A stretch of DNA of 21,506 nt from an uncultured Chloroflexota bacterium (GTDB lineage: Bacteria; Chloroflexota; Limnocylindria; Limnocylindrales; Limnocylindraceae). The notes beneath the pieces are model-generated. The model did no database searches and was not told the DNA's origin. It saw only the letters and a program-made list of their open reading frames with translations. The position numbers and the translations under genes are program-made. The stretch is taken from contig CAINNT010000109.1 of NCBI GenBank assembly GCA_903851225.1, forward strand, positions 1 through 21,506, given 5' to 3'. Below, piece by piece: positions 7,226 to 16,414 of the stretch; the first letter of the stretch is position 1, and every line of letters begins with the position of its first letter.

Positions 7226-8026
7226 ATGAAGATCACCTACCATCGGATTGGCCGCCACGCGATTGAGGTTTGGGTTCCTCCCACCCTCTCACCCGAAACA
7301 CCACTGCTCGTCATGCACGACGGCAAGAATGTGTTCAACCCGAAAACCTCGACGGTGGGTGTGACCTGGGGTGTCGTAGAGGCTGTTGAGCGCGAGATCG
7401 CCCCAACGCGCCCAGATCTCCAGCCCCTGATCGTTGCTGTCTGGGTCCCCGATGAGAGCCGCCGCTTCCAGGAGCTCGCGCCACAAGTGGTGATGGAACG
7501 CTACCCACAAATCTGGGACGAGATCGGTGGGCCGACCGTTTCGTGGGCAATGAACGATCGCACGCTCCGCGGCAACGACTATCAGGACCTGCTGGCGCTT
7601 GAGGTGATTCCATGGGCTCGTGAGCACTTCAGGATCACGGCAGCACGTGAGCGAACCGCCGTCGGCGGATCGTCGATGGGCGGACTCGCATCGCTCTACG
7701 CGCTGGCACGTCATCCGGAGGCATGGGGTGCGGCGCTGGCCCTCTCCACGCATCTGCCCTTGGGCGATGGCCTGATGGGGGCAGGGCTCGCCGAACTGCT
7801 GCCGGCGCCGGGGCGCCATCGCATCTGGATGGACTACGGCGACCAGACCCTTGATGCCGCATACGCCCCATATCAAGCGGCGTTTGACGCCGATCTAGCG
7901 GCACGGGGTTGGCGATTCGGCACCGACGTTCTGACCACTCCGTTTCCGGGGCACGACCACAGCGAACGTGCCTGGTCGGCGCGCATCCATCTGGTGTTGA
8001 AGTGGTGGCTCAACGGCCTCGGGTGA
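7226..8026 (+). CDS. Alpha/beta-hydrolase, putative esterase (esterase D/Fes-type)
   Basis: A 266-residue member of the putative-esterase family that includes esterase D, Fes/IroE and antigen 85-like proteins. An N-terminal beta-sandwich-like start and MHDGKNVFNP (residues 30-39) are typical. The nucleophile elbow is GGSSMGG at 147-153, with Ser150 as the likely nucleophile. A late DYGDQTLD supplies an acid candidate, and the catalytic His is in GHDH (242-245). No signal peptide is seen, so the protein is cytoplasmic, which argues against a cell-wall mycolyltransferase. The start is supported by a -10 box 6 bases upstream. It stands as a single gene between a divergent operon and leuC, 26 bp before the latter's ATG. 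The physiological ester is unknown. Confidence 0.82.
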   Translation: MKITYHRIGRHAIEVWVPPTLSPETPLLVMHDGKNVFNPKTSTVGVTWGVVEAVEREIAPTRPDLQPLIVAVWVPDESRRFQELAPQVVMERYPQIWDEIGGPTVSWAMNDRTLRGNDYQDLLALEVIPWAREHFRITAARERTAVGGSSMGGLASLYALARHPEAWGAALALSTHLPLGDGLMGAGLAELLPAPGRHRIWMDYGDQTLDAAYAPYQAAFDADLAARGWRFGTDVLTTPFPGHDHSERAWSARIHLVLKWWLNGLG

Positions 8027-8037
8027 GAATCGCCCTC

Positions 8038-8046
8038 TGGTAGGCT
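8038..8046 (+). promoter_or_regulatory. Extended -10 promoter of the leuCD-ilvD operon
   Basis: TGG-TAGGCT with the hexamer ending 6 bases before the leuC ATG, in the 26-bp gap after the esterase stop. The core CTCTGGTAGGCT (8035-8046) is identical to that before the ilvB leader peptide. No leader peptide or terminator lies between this promoter and leuC, so this operon is not attenuated the same way. Confidence 0.65.
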
Positions 8047-8052
8047 CGCTCT

Positions 8053-9465
<1,413 letters not shown>

Positions 9466-9466
<1 letters not shown>

Positions 9467-10098
9467 TGGCTGCTCCGAAGGTCGGCACCTTCACCACGGG
9501 GCTCGTGCCGCTCCCCGCAGAGAACGTCGACACCGATCAGATCGTCCCCGCCCGCTACCTCAAGGTCGTTGACAAGGCGGGTCTCGCCGACGCCCTCTTC
9601 CACGACTGGCGCTTTGAGGCCGACGGCACCAAGAAGAACCCACCGTTCGTGATCGATGAACCGCGCTACGCCGGACACGGCATCCTCGTAGCCGGCGACA
9701 ACTTTGGCACGGGCTCGAGCCGCGAACATGCGCCGTGGGCCCTCGGCGCGTTCGGCATCAAGGCAATCCTCTCCACCAGTTTTGCCGACATCTTCAAGTC
9801 CAATGCGCTCAAGAACGGCATCCTTCCGATCGTGCTGCCGGCACCACTCCACGCCTCGCTGATGCAGATCGCCAAGGAGGATCTCGCTGCACGGGTCACC
9901 ATCGACCTCGCCTCGGCAACGATGACCACGCCCGACGGCGCAACGCACAAGTTCCCGATCGACGCCTTCAGCCAGAAGATGTTGCTTGAGGGACTCGACG
10001 AACTTGACTACATCCGCACGCAGATCAATAAAATTGAAGCGCACGAGGCAGCACACCCAGGATCGATCAACACGCTGCAGCCGAACGCTCCGCGATGA
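9466..10098 (+). CDS. leuD: 3-isopropylmalate dehydratase small subunit
   Basis: Swivel-domain subunit of isopropylmalate isomerase, pairing with LeuC. At 210 residues it has the usual bacterial LeuD length. Diagnostic motifs are NVDTDQIVPARYLK (20-33) and GDNFGTGSSREHAPWAL, the substrate-binding loop of the aconitase swivel domain. These are followed by GIKAILSTSFADIFKSNALKNG. The ATG shares one base with the leuC stop (TGATG), and the stop overlaps ilvD (ATGA), so leuC-leuD-ilvD should be cotranslated. An AGGG before the start is a weak ribosome binding site. The C-terminal tail after DYIRTQINKIEA is a short variable extension. Confidence 0.96.
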
Positions 10099-11834
10099 GC
10101 AAGAACCCGTACGACCGCGCGAGCGACCCATCGAAGCGGCACTCGGCCGCGATGACCGATGGGCCAGACCGCGCGCCAGCGCGCGCAATGTTGAAGGCGG
10201 TCGGCTTCACCGACGATGATCTCGCCAAGCCCATCATCGGCGTTGCCACAACATGGATCGAGACGATGCCGTGCAACTTGAATCAGCGCGAGCTGGCAGA
10301 AGCGGTGAAGCGCGGAATTCGACGAGCGGGTGGCACGCCGATGGAGTTCGGCACGATCTCCGTCTCCGACGGCGTGGCGATGGGCACTGAGGGGATGAAG
10401 GCCTCGCTCATCTCGCGCGAGATCATCGCCGACTCCATCGAGCTCGTCTCCAAGGGGCACAGCTTTGACGGCATCATCTGCTTGACCGGCTGTGACAAGA
10501 CCAGCCCTGGCGCCGCGATGGCACTCGGCCGCCTGAACATTCCGGGACTTGTCCTCTATAACGGCACGATCCTTCCGGGCACCTATAAGGGGAAGGATGT
10601 GACCGTGCAGAGCGTCTTCGAGGCGGTCGGCTCGTACAACGCGGGGAAGATCACCGCCGAGGAGCTCTGGGATCTTGAGAGCGCCGCATGTCCAGGAGCG
10701 GGCGCCTGTGGCGGTCAGTTCACCGCCAACACGATGAGCATGGCGCTCGAGGTGATCGGCCTCTCCCCCGCCGGCCTGAACGGCATCCCCGCCACCGACC
10801 CCGACAAGATCGCCGCCGCCGAGCGCTCGGGTGAGATCGCCGTGGACCTGGTGCGCAAGAACCTGAAGCCGCGTGACATCGTCACGGGCAAGGCCCTCGA
10901 GAACGCGATCCGCGCCGTGGGTGCCACCGCCGGTTCCACAAATGCGGTGTTGCACCTGCTTGCGATTGCTCGGGAGTTCGACCTGCCGCTCGAGATCGAA
11001 GCCTTTGAGCGTCTCGGTGAATCAACGCCAGTGATCGGCAACCTCATTCCAGGCGGCTCGTACGCCGCACTCGACCTCTATAAGGCTGGTGGAATTGCGC
11101 TGGTGTTGCGCGAACTCGCCGCAGGTGGCCTGCTGCACCTGAACGAGCTGGGCGTTGATGGTCGAACGATGGGCGAGATCGCCTCGCAGGCGAACGAGCG
11201 CGAAGGGCAAGACGTGATTCGCCCCATCAACAACCCGATCAAGAAGACGGGCGGCCTCACCGTGCTGCGCGGCAGCTTGGCACCTGAGGGTGCGATCGTG
11301 AAGCTCGCCGGGCACGAGCGCCGACATCACAGCGGACCAGCACGCGTCTTCGATTCCGAAGAGGCAGCCTTCGCCGCCATTCGCGCCAACGGCATCGTTG
11401 CCGGCGACGTCGTGGTCATCCGCTACGAGGGCCCAGTCGGCGGACCAGGAATGCGCGAGATGCTCGCCGTGACCGCAGCACTAGTTGGTCAAGGGCTTGG
11501 CGATGAGGTCGCACTGATTACCGACGGTCGCTTCTCAGGCGCGACCCACGGGTTCATGGTCGCGCACATCTCGCCCGAAGCGGCGCTCGGCGGACCGATC
11601 GCCCTGGTACAGGAGGGCGACACCGTCACCATCAATGTCGACTCGCATGAGCTGCGCCTTGAGGTCCCCGAGGGCGAGCTTGCCGCCCGCCGCGCCGCCT
11701 GGCGCGCCCCCGCACCGCGCTACGCCGGCGGCGTCTGGGCGAAGTACGCTGCCCTCGTGAGCAGCGCATCAGATGGCGCCATCACAACTGGGGCGCGCCT
11801 CACCAAGGCGCTGAAAGGGTCAACCGACCGATGA
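10095..11834 (+). CDS. ilvD: Dihydroxy-acid dehydratase
   Basis: Dehydrates dihydroxyisovalerate and dihydroxymethylvalerate to the keto acids of Val/Leu and Ile. At 579 residues it has the length of the IlvD group common in Gram-positive bacteria and Chloroflexota. Cluster and metal motifs are visible: PCNLNQR with the first Cys, LTGCDKTSPGA, and CPGAGACGGQFTANTM. The C-terminal domain carries LITDGRFSGATHG and ends AVLV-like within AKYAALVSSASDGAIT. The three spaced cysteines fit a [2Fe-2S] or [4Fe-4S] cluster; which one cannot be decided here. The start overlaps leuD (ATGA). The 3' end overlaps the small membrane protein gene (ATGA). It supplies the step between IlvC, encoded in the other operon, and transamination or LeuA. 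Confidence 0.96.
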   Translation: MSKNPYDRASDPSKRHSAAMTDGPDRAPARAMLKAVGFTDDDLAKPIIGVATTWIETMPCNLNQRELAEAVKRGIRRAGGTPMEFGTISVSDGVAMGTEGMKASLISREIIADSIELVSKGHSFDGIICLTGCDKTSPGAAMALGRLNIPGLVLYNGTILPGTYKGKDVTVQSVFEAVGSYNAGKITAEELWDLESAACPGAGACGGQFTANTMSMALEVIGLSPAGLNGIPATDPDKIAAAERSGEIAVDLVRKNLKPRDIVTGKALENAIRAVGATAGSTNAVLHLLAIAREFDLPLEIEAFERLGESTPVIGNLIPGGSYAALDLYKAGGIALVLRELAAGGLLHLNELGVDGRTMGEIASQANEREGQDVIRPINNPIKKTGGLTVLRGSLAPEGAIVKLAGHERRHHSGPARVFDSEEAAFAAIRANGIVAGDVVVIRYEGPVGGPGMREMLAVTAALVGQGLGDEVALITDGRFSGATHGFMVAHISPEAALGGPIALVQEGDTVTINVDSHELRLEVPEGELAARRAAWRAPAPRYAGGVWAKYAALVSSASDGAITTGARLTKALKGSTDR

Positions 11835-12064
11835 GTGCAGCCAAGCGGGTTGATCCGAAAGATCCACGCGGCGGACTCCGCGGCCTCGATGCCCCAGCAA
11901 TTCCTGGTGGTGATCGCCTCACCAAGGCCCAGCAGGCGAAAGCCGACGCCGATGAGCGAAGCGGTATCCGTGGCGTCAAGATCATCGTGGGCGGACTTGT
12001 TGGCCTCACACTCGTCGCGCTGATCCTTCAGCTGATCCTCACCATTGCCGGAGCTGGTGCGTGA
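11831..12064 (+). CDS. Small single-span membrane protein, unknown function
   Basis: A 77-residue protein I do not recognise. Residues 1-48 are polar and charged, with a Pro/Gly-rich start (DPKDPRGGLRGLDAP) and a short helical KAQQAKADADERS segment. Residues 49-72 form one hydrophobic span, beginning KIIVGGLVGLTLVAL, with a five-residue tail. This suggests a tail-anchored protein with its N-terminus in the cytoplasm. It overlaps ilvD (ATGA) and the downstream M20 peptidase gene (GTGA), and AAAGGG lies 7 bases before the ATG, so it is a real translated cistron of the leuCD-ilvD operon. Its link to amino acid synthesis is unknown. Similar short C-terminal-anchor proteins in compact genomes are often lineage-specific. 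Confidence 0.78.
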   Translation: MSAAKRVDPKDPRGGLRGLDAPAIPGGDRLTKAQQAKADADERSGIRGVKIIVGGLVGLTLVALILQLILTIAGAGA

Positions 12065-13569
12065 GCGGCGCATCGCGCTTCACCGCAACCGCTGCAGACC
12101 ACTTTCCGAAGGGTCTCCCCTCTGCCTCCGTAGACGCCGCACTGATGAAGCGGATCGGCGCCGAAGCGGGCGACGATCTCGTGCAGTTGATTCGCGCCGA
12201 GAGCGTGAACCCACCCGGCAACGAGACGCGCGCCGCCAAGGTGTTGATCGAACTCCTCCGCCGCGAAGGGTTGGAGCCAGAGTTCTTCGAACCGATCCCC
12301 GACCGCGGCAATGTCAGCGTGCGACTTCGCGGTAGCGCCTCCGCCGCCAATCCAAACCTTGACCCACGCGATCCGAAGGACGGAGCACTGCTGCTCTTCG
12401 CGCACCTCGACGTCGTTCCTGCCAATCAGGACGGCTGGACGGTGAATCCATTTGAAGGCGTCATCAAAGAGGGCTACATCTGGGGCCGCGGCGCCGTAGA
12501 TATGAAAGGCGCGCTCGCGGTGCAGATTGGGGTGATTCGCCTACTCTGTGAGCGCGCACGCGCCGCCGGTCTCAACCCAGCGAAGGATGTGATCCCAGGC
12601 TTGCGTCGCGACATCATCCTCACCGCCACCGCCGACGAAGAGACGGGCGGCCTCGACGGGATCGCACTCGTGCTGAAAGATCGGAAGCACTGGCTTGACG
12701 CTGCTGTTGGCCTCACCGAGGCAGGCGGCATGACGATCACCGCCGCTGGTCGACGCATCTACCCGCTGCAAGTTGCCGAGAAGGGCTTCGCCCGATTCGC
12801 GATCACCGTGAGCGGGCGGTGGGGGCATGCCTCGATGCCCGACAGCGACAATGCCCTACTCCGTGCCGCCCAAGTTGTGGAGCGCGTTTCGGTGCCTGGC
12901 CCGGTGCAGATCGTGCCCGAGAACGAGGCGCTGCTGGCCGCCCTTCGTGCTGCACTTCCCGCCGGCGCGCTTGGTCGACTCGAACGCCTGCTCGGCGAGC
13001 AGACCTTCGATGATGCGAAAGATCTCAACCGCGAGGCGGCCGCCGCAGGCTGTGCTCCTGAGCTGCTGCGCGCACTGCGCGCAGTACTGCGCGATACGTT
13101 CGCACCGACAATTCTGACCTCAGGAATTCGCTCCAATGTGTTGCCAGGGTCCGCAACCCTCACCGTTGATAGCCGCATCCTGCCTGGCACCACACGCGAG
13201 GCCGCCGAGCGCAACATGCTCGACCGCATCGGTGCAGACCTCGCGCCGTTCGTGAAGCTCGATCTCATTGAATATGGTGCTGCCGTCAGCAACCCGATGG
13301 ACCACGAGATCCTGGGAATCGCGAGTGCCGCGATTCGCACCCGCGACAGCGAGGCGATCTTGATGCCAGCCGTTGCACCGTACGCGACCGACGCCAAGAT
13401 CACGGTGCCCGCCGGAATTCCAACGTACGGATTCTCACCGTATCTGCTCGATCCGAAGGAGCGCTTCATGGAGCGCTTCCACGGAATTGACGAACGGGTT
13501 TCGCAAGAGGCCCTCGCCTGGGGCGTTGAGGTGCTCTACGACGTGACTATGGGGTACGCGGGGGAGTAG
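12061..13569 (+). CDS. M20 family metallopeptidase (ArgE/DapE/ACY1-like)
   Basis: Zinc-dependent amidohydrolase or dipeptidase of the M20 family, 502 residues, probably cytoplasmic. Metal and catalytic residues are visible: His115 and Asp117 in AHLDVVP, Asp147 in GRGAVDMKG, the Glu193-Glu194 pair in ADEETGG, Glu220 in TEAGG, and a late His474 in ERFHGIDERV. The dimerisation (lid) domain lies at about 230-370, with GRWGHASMPD. The long form with a YGFSPYLL segment resembles peptidases acting on N-acyl amino acids or small peptides rather than strict ArgE. It starts at a GTG overlapping the membrane protein gene. It ends 23 bp inside the 3' end of the convergent marR gene. Being last in a leucine/isoleucine operon, it may recycle amino acids; the substrate is unknown. 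Confidence 0.9.
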   Translation: MSGASRFTATAADHFPKGLPSASVDAALMKRIGAEAGDDLVQLIRAESVNPPGNETRAAKVLIELLRREGLEPEFFEPIPDRGNVSVRLRGSASAANPNLDPRDPKDGALLLFAHLDVVPANQDGWTVNPFEGVIKEGYIWGRGAVDMKGALAVQIGVIRLLCERARAAGLNPAKDVIPGLRRDIILTATADEETGGLDGIALVLKDRKHWLDAAVGLTEAGGMTITAAGRRIYPLQVAEKGFARFAITVSGRWGHASMPDSDNALLRAAQVVERVSVPGPVQIVPENEALLAALRAALPAGALGRLERLLGEQTFDDAKDLNREAAAAGCAPELLRALRAVLRDTFAPTILTSGIRSNVLPGSATLTVDSRILPGTTREAAERNMLDRIGADLAPFVKLDLIEYGAAVSNPMDHEILGIASAAIRTRDSEAILMPAVAPYATDAKITVPAGIPTYGFSPYLLDPKERFMERFHGIDERVSQEALAWGVEVLYDVTMGYAGE

Positions 13570-14128
13570 CCGGCGCGCGCGTTGCCAGCGCGGCAACCGC
13601 GGCAGCAACTAGTCCACGCTCCGCTTTCGGAAGCCGACGCACGAGATCCACAAACTGTTCCGCGCGACCGCGGTCGATTGCTGTCAGCAACGCCTCGCCA
13701 CTCGGCGCAAGTTGCGACCGGCGCACCCGTGCATCATCAGTCGGGGCCGCGCGAAGGTAGCGACGCTCATGCAAGAAGGTCACGAGTCGACTGGTTGCCG
13801 AATGTGAGCGACCGAGATCTCGGGCAATCTCCCCTACCGATCGCGGCTTCCCGTCGGCAAGCAGATAGAGCGCGGCCACCTGCGCCAGCGAGAGTTCGCT
13901 CGGTGCCAGCTGCTGCGCAGTTGAGAGAACGAGTTCGCGCCAGAGGCGGCGAATGGAGACGATGCGGCCGCCGATTTCACCGAGGCTCTGCCGGCGGCGG
14001 GCCACCTCGTCGAGGGGACTTTCGACCGTTTCGCCGCGGGCAACCCGTACCACTGCAGGGATGCGACTTCGTAGACCCTCAGCGGCCTTCGTGATCTCGG
14101 AGATACGGCTGCGGCGAGGTGTATGCAT
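13547..14128 (-). CDS. MarR family transcriptional regulator
   Basis: A 193-residue winged-helix regulator. After a positively charged N-terminal part of about 60 residues comes a MarR core: a dimerisation helix (RRLWRELVLSTAQQL), then LSLAQVAALYLLADGKPRSVGEIARDLG with the recognition helix SHSATSRLVTFLHERRYL. The wing DDARVRRSQLAPSGEALL follows. I chose the ATG at 14128 because TAATGT lies 8 bases upstream; an in-frame ATG at 14140 (four more residues) is possible but falls inside that -10 box. A palindrome covers the promoter and start, suggesting autoregulation. It is divergent from fabD across 51 bp, so regulation of fatty acid synthesis, as by FabT (a MarR protein) in streptococci and lactococci, is plausible but unproven. 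Its 3' end overlaps the M20 gene tail to tail. Confidence 0.87.
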   Translation of the reverse strand: MHTPRRSRISEITKAAEGLRSRIPAVVRVARGETVESPLDEVARRRQSLGEIGGRIVSIRRLWRELVLSTAQQLAPSELSLAQVAALYLLADGKPRSVGEIARDLGRSHSATSRLVTFLHERRYLRAAPTDDARVRRSQLAPSGEALLTAIDRGRAEQFVDLVRRLPKAERGLVAAAVAALATRAPATPPRTP

Positions 14129-14139
14129 AGGCGCATACA
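14120..14139. promoter_or_regulatory. Palindromic operator candidate, marR/fabD intergenic region
   Basis: A perfect inverted repeat of 7-base arms, TGTATGC-N6-GCATACA, 20 bp in all. It overlaps the marR -10 box and start codon and lies 27 bp upstream of the fabD -10 box. Size and symmetry fit a MarR dimer site. Confidence 0.6.
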
Positions 14140-14142
14140 TTA
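14137..14142 (-). promoter_or_regulatory. -10 element of marR
   Basis: TAATGT on the minus strand, 8 bases before the ATG at 14128. It is partly covered by the palindrome. Confidence 0.4.
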
Positions 14143-14166
14143 GCGCAGGGGGCGGGAGGGGGCGGC

Positions 14167-14172
14167 TACGAT
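14167..14172 (+). promoter_or_regulatory. -10 element of the fabD operon
   Basis: TACGAT ending 7 bases before the fabD ATG, consistent with leaderless transcription. Confidence 0.5.
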
Positions 14173-14179
14173 TCGCCGC

Positions 14180-15121
14180 ATGTCTCAGAACACCGCGTGG
14201 ATCTTTCCTGGGCAGGGCTCGCAGAGCGTCGGCATGGGTGCCGCCGCCCTCGCCGCCTCGCCCGCCGCACGCGCCGTGCTGGCTGAAGCTGAGGCCGCCC
14301 TTGGCGAGCCGCTCGGCCAGCTGATGGCGACCGGCCCAGCCGAAGCCCTTGAGCGCACCGAGGTGGCGCAGCCCGCCATCCTCACCATCTCCATTGCACT
14401 GCTCGCCGCCGCGCGCGAACGCGCCGCCGCCGCAGGTACGCCGCTCGACGAACCGATCCTCATCGCCGGTCACTCCGCAGGCCAGTACGCCGCCGCCGTT
14501 GCCGCTGGCGCGCTTTCCGTTTCCGATGGCGTACGACTCGCCCGTCGACGCGGCGAGTTGATGCAAGCTTCGGGCGGCGGACGACCTGGTGCCATGGCCG
14601 CGATACTCGGCTTGCCTGAGAGCGCCGAGGACGAGGTGATCGCCGCCGGCGCAACGCTCGGCATCTTGGTCTTCGCCAATCGCAACTCGCCGGGGCAGAT
14701 CGTGATCTCTGGTGAGGTCGCAGCCGTCGATGCGGCAATCGCCGCGGCAAGTGCCGCTGGCGCAAAGCGCGCCGTGCGACTGCAGGTCAGCATCGCCAGC
14801 CACTCTCCGCTGATGGAAGAGGCCGCCGCCGGCATGCGCGAGGCACTCGCTGCCGTATCCATCGCCGATCCGAAGACGCCGATGCTTGCCAACGCGAACG
14901 CCGCGCGAATCACGACCGCCGCGCAGTTGCGCGACGAGCTCTCGAATCATCTCACCGGTGGTGTCGACTGGATCGCTGCCGTGAACGCCATGGCGGCGGC
15001 TGGCACACAGCGCTACGTTGAGGTCGGGTCGGGCCGCGTGCTTGCCGGTCTCGTCAAGCGCATCCCTTCGGCCGAAGGCGCCGAAATTCTGAACATCGAA
15101 GAGATCAACCCAGCGGCATAA
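14180..15121 (+). CDS. fabD: Malonyl-CoA:ACP transacylase
   Basis: Transfers malonyl from CoA to acyl carrier protein for type II fatty acid synthesis. The 313-residue protein matches FabD length. The oxyanion motif FPGQGSQSVGMG is at 9-20, the nucleophile Ser99 is in GHSAGQ, and the catalytic His208 is in IASHSPLM. The usual GHSLGE is replaced by GHSAGQ, an unusual substitution next to the nucleophile. An Ala-rich composition reflects the GC-rich genome. The ATG is preceded by a -10 box at 7 bases and no Shine-Dalgarno. First gene of fabD-fabF-fabF-YCII, 19 bp before the first fabF, and divergent from marR. No acpP lies beside it, so the carrier protein must be encoded elsewhere. Confidence 0.94.
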   Translation: MSQNTAWIFPGQGSQSVGMGAAALAASPAARAVLAEAEAALGEPLGQLMATGPAEALERTEVAQPAILTISIALLAAARERAAAAGTPLDEPILIAGHSAGQYAAAVAAGALSVSDGVRLARRRGELMQASGGGRPGAMAAILGLPESAEDEVIAAGATLGILVFANRNSPGQIVISGEVAAVDAAIAAASAAGAKRAVRLQVSIASHSPLMEEAAAGMREALAAVSIADPKTPMLANANAARITTAAQLRDELSNHLTGGVDWIAAVNAMAAAGTQRYVEVGSGRVLAGLVKRIPSAEGAEILNIEEINPAA

Positions 15122-15128
15122 TCAGAAG

Positions 15129-15133
15129 AGGAG
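15129..15133 (+). promoter_or_regulatory. Ribosome binding site of the first fabF
   Basis: AGGAG within AGAAGAGGAG, 7 bases before the ATG at 15141. It fixes the start and contrasts with the leaderless fabD. Confidence 0.6.
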
Positions 15134-15140
15134 CAGCAGC

Positions 15141-16406
15141 ATGCGCGAGCCAGATCACACCCGACGCGTCGTCATCACGGGCCTTGGCATCGTCTCGCCG
15201 ATCGGCAACACCGTAGGCGACGTTTGGACATCACTCACCGAGGGCCGCAGCGGCATCGGCCAGATCACCCACTGGGATCCAACCCCGTACGCGCCCTATG
15301 TCGTTGCTGGCGAAGTGAAAGACTTCGATGTCACACCGTTCCTTGACGCAAAGCAGATCCGTCGCACCGGTCCCGAGATCCATTGGGGCGTCGCCGCGGC
15401 GAAGGCTGCACTGCGCGACTCAGGACTCGAGATCACCGACGCGAATCGCGAAGAGGTAGGCGTCGTCTTCGGCTCAGGCGCGGGCGGGCAGGGGCTCTTC
15501 ATCGAGAACCAGATGGCCTGGAAAGAGAAGGGACCGCGGAGTGTCGCGCCAACCTTCATCGCCCACGGCCTCGTCGACAGCACCTCGGGGATGATTGCGA
15601 TTGAGACGGGCGCCGTGGGGCACAACCTGGCCGTCGTCTCCGCCTGCGCCACCGGCACCCACGCCTTGGGCGAGGCGGCCGAGGCGATCAAGCGCGGCGA
15701 CGTGACCGCCGTAATCGCCGGCTCCACGGAGAACCCACTCCTTGAGGTGGCGCACATCGGCTTCATGAACATGCGCGGCCTCGCCGGCCCGCGCGACGGC
15801 GAAGGGCCAGCATCGGCCTGCCGACCGTACGACGTGGATCGCGCCGGCTTCGTACTCGGCGAAGGGGCTGGCGCCTTCATCGTCGAGGATCTCGCCTCGG
15901 CCACGGCGCGCGGCGCCACCATCTACGCCGAAGTCGTTGGCTACGGCAGCTCCGCCGACGCGCACGACATGATTCAGCCGATCGAGGGTGGCGCCGGCTC
16001 GGCGCGCTCCATCACGTGGGCGCTGCAGCGCGGCAAGGTCGACCCATCGGAGATCGACCTGATCAACCCGCACGGCACCAGCACGCCGGTCGGCGATGAA
16101 CGCGAGGCGCTCGCCTTCCACGCTGCCTTCGGCGCACGTGCCGCAGAGATTCCAGTATCCGCGACCAAGTCGCTGACCGGTCACCTCATGGGTGCCGCTG
16201 GCGCCGTCGAGGCGGTCTTCACCGCCCTCTCCGTGCACCATCAGGTGATCCCCGGAACCCTCCACACCAGGAACGTAGATCCGTCGTGCAAGTTGAACGT
16301 GAGTCGCGAAACTCGCACGGCCGAGATTCGCGCTGCTGTGAGCAACAACGTTGGGCTCGGTGGGCATAATGGCGCCATCGTGCTGCGACGCTGGACCGGA
16401 AAGTAG
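15141..16406 (+). CDS. fabF: Beta-ketoacyl-ACP synthase II (first copy)
   Basis: Elongating condensing enzyme of type II fatty acid synthesis, 421 residues. The thiolase fold carries a complete KAS triad: Cys169 in VSACATGTHA, His311 in NPHGTSTPVGD, and Lys343 with His348 in TKSLTGHLMGAAG. The N-terminus reads RRVVITGLGIVSPIGN and the C-terminus NNVGLGGHNGAIVLRR, as in FabF. The gene starts 19 bp after fabD and ends 8 bp before a second, divergent fabF, so the three form one transcription unit. The pair clearly differs in the region around residues 110-150 (AGGQGLFIENQMAWKEKG here). One copy could be specialised, for example in chain length, or the pair could act as a heteromer; since both keep the active-site Cys, a chain-length-factor arrangement is unlikely. 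Confidence 0.93.
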   Translation: MREPDHTRRVVITGLGIVSPIGNTVGDVWTSLTEGRSGIGQITHWDPTPYAPYVVAGEVKDFDVTPFLDAKQIRRTGPEIHWGVAAAKAALRDSGLEITDANREEVGVVFGSGAGGQGLFIENQMAWKEKGPRSVAPTFIAHGLVDSTSGMIAIETGAVGHNLAVVSACATGTHALGEAAEAIKRGDVTAVIAGSTENPLLEVAHIGFMNMRGLAGPRDGEGPASACRPYDVDRAGFVLGEGAGAFIVEDLASATARGATIYAEVVGYGSSADAHDMIQPIEGGAGSARSITWALQRGKVDPSEIDLINPHGTSTPVGDEREALAFHAAFGARAAEIPVSATKSLTGHLMGAAGAVEAVFTALSVHHQVIPGTLHTRNVDPSCKLNVSRETRTAEIRAAVSNNVGLGGHNGAIVLRRWTGK

Positions 16407-16410
16407 GAGG
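16405..16410 (+). promoter_or_regulatory. Ribosome binding site of the second fabF
   Basis: AGGAGG, the strongest Shine-Dalgarno in the window. It begins inside the TAG stop of the first fabF and lies 4 bases before the ATG at 16415. Confidence 0.65.
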
Positions 16411-16414
16411 AGCC

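Noticed and set aside
13581..13597. Hairpin GTTGCC-N5-GGCAAC just after the M20 stop as a terminator
   Set aside because: The stem has only 6 bp, there is no T tract, and it lies inside the marR coding sequence.
14128..14140. marR start at the ATG at 14140
   Set aside because: Possible, but this ATG lies within the TAATGT -10 candidate; the ATG at 14128 fits a very short leader better.
13547..14950. 467-residue minus-strand frame containing marR
   Set aside because: Its first 270 residues are antisense to fabD and low in plausibility; the MarR protein begins at 14128 or 14140 beside a promoter-like box.
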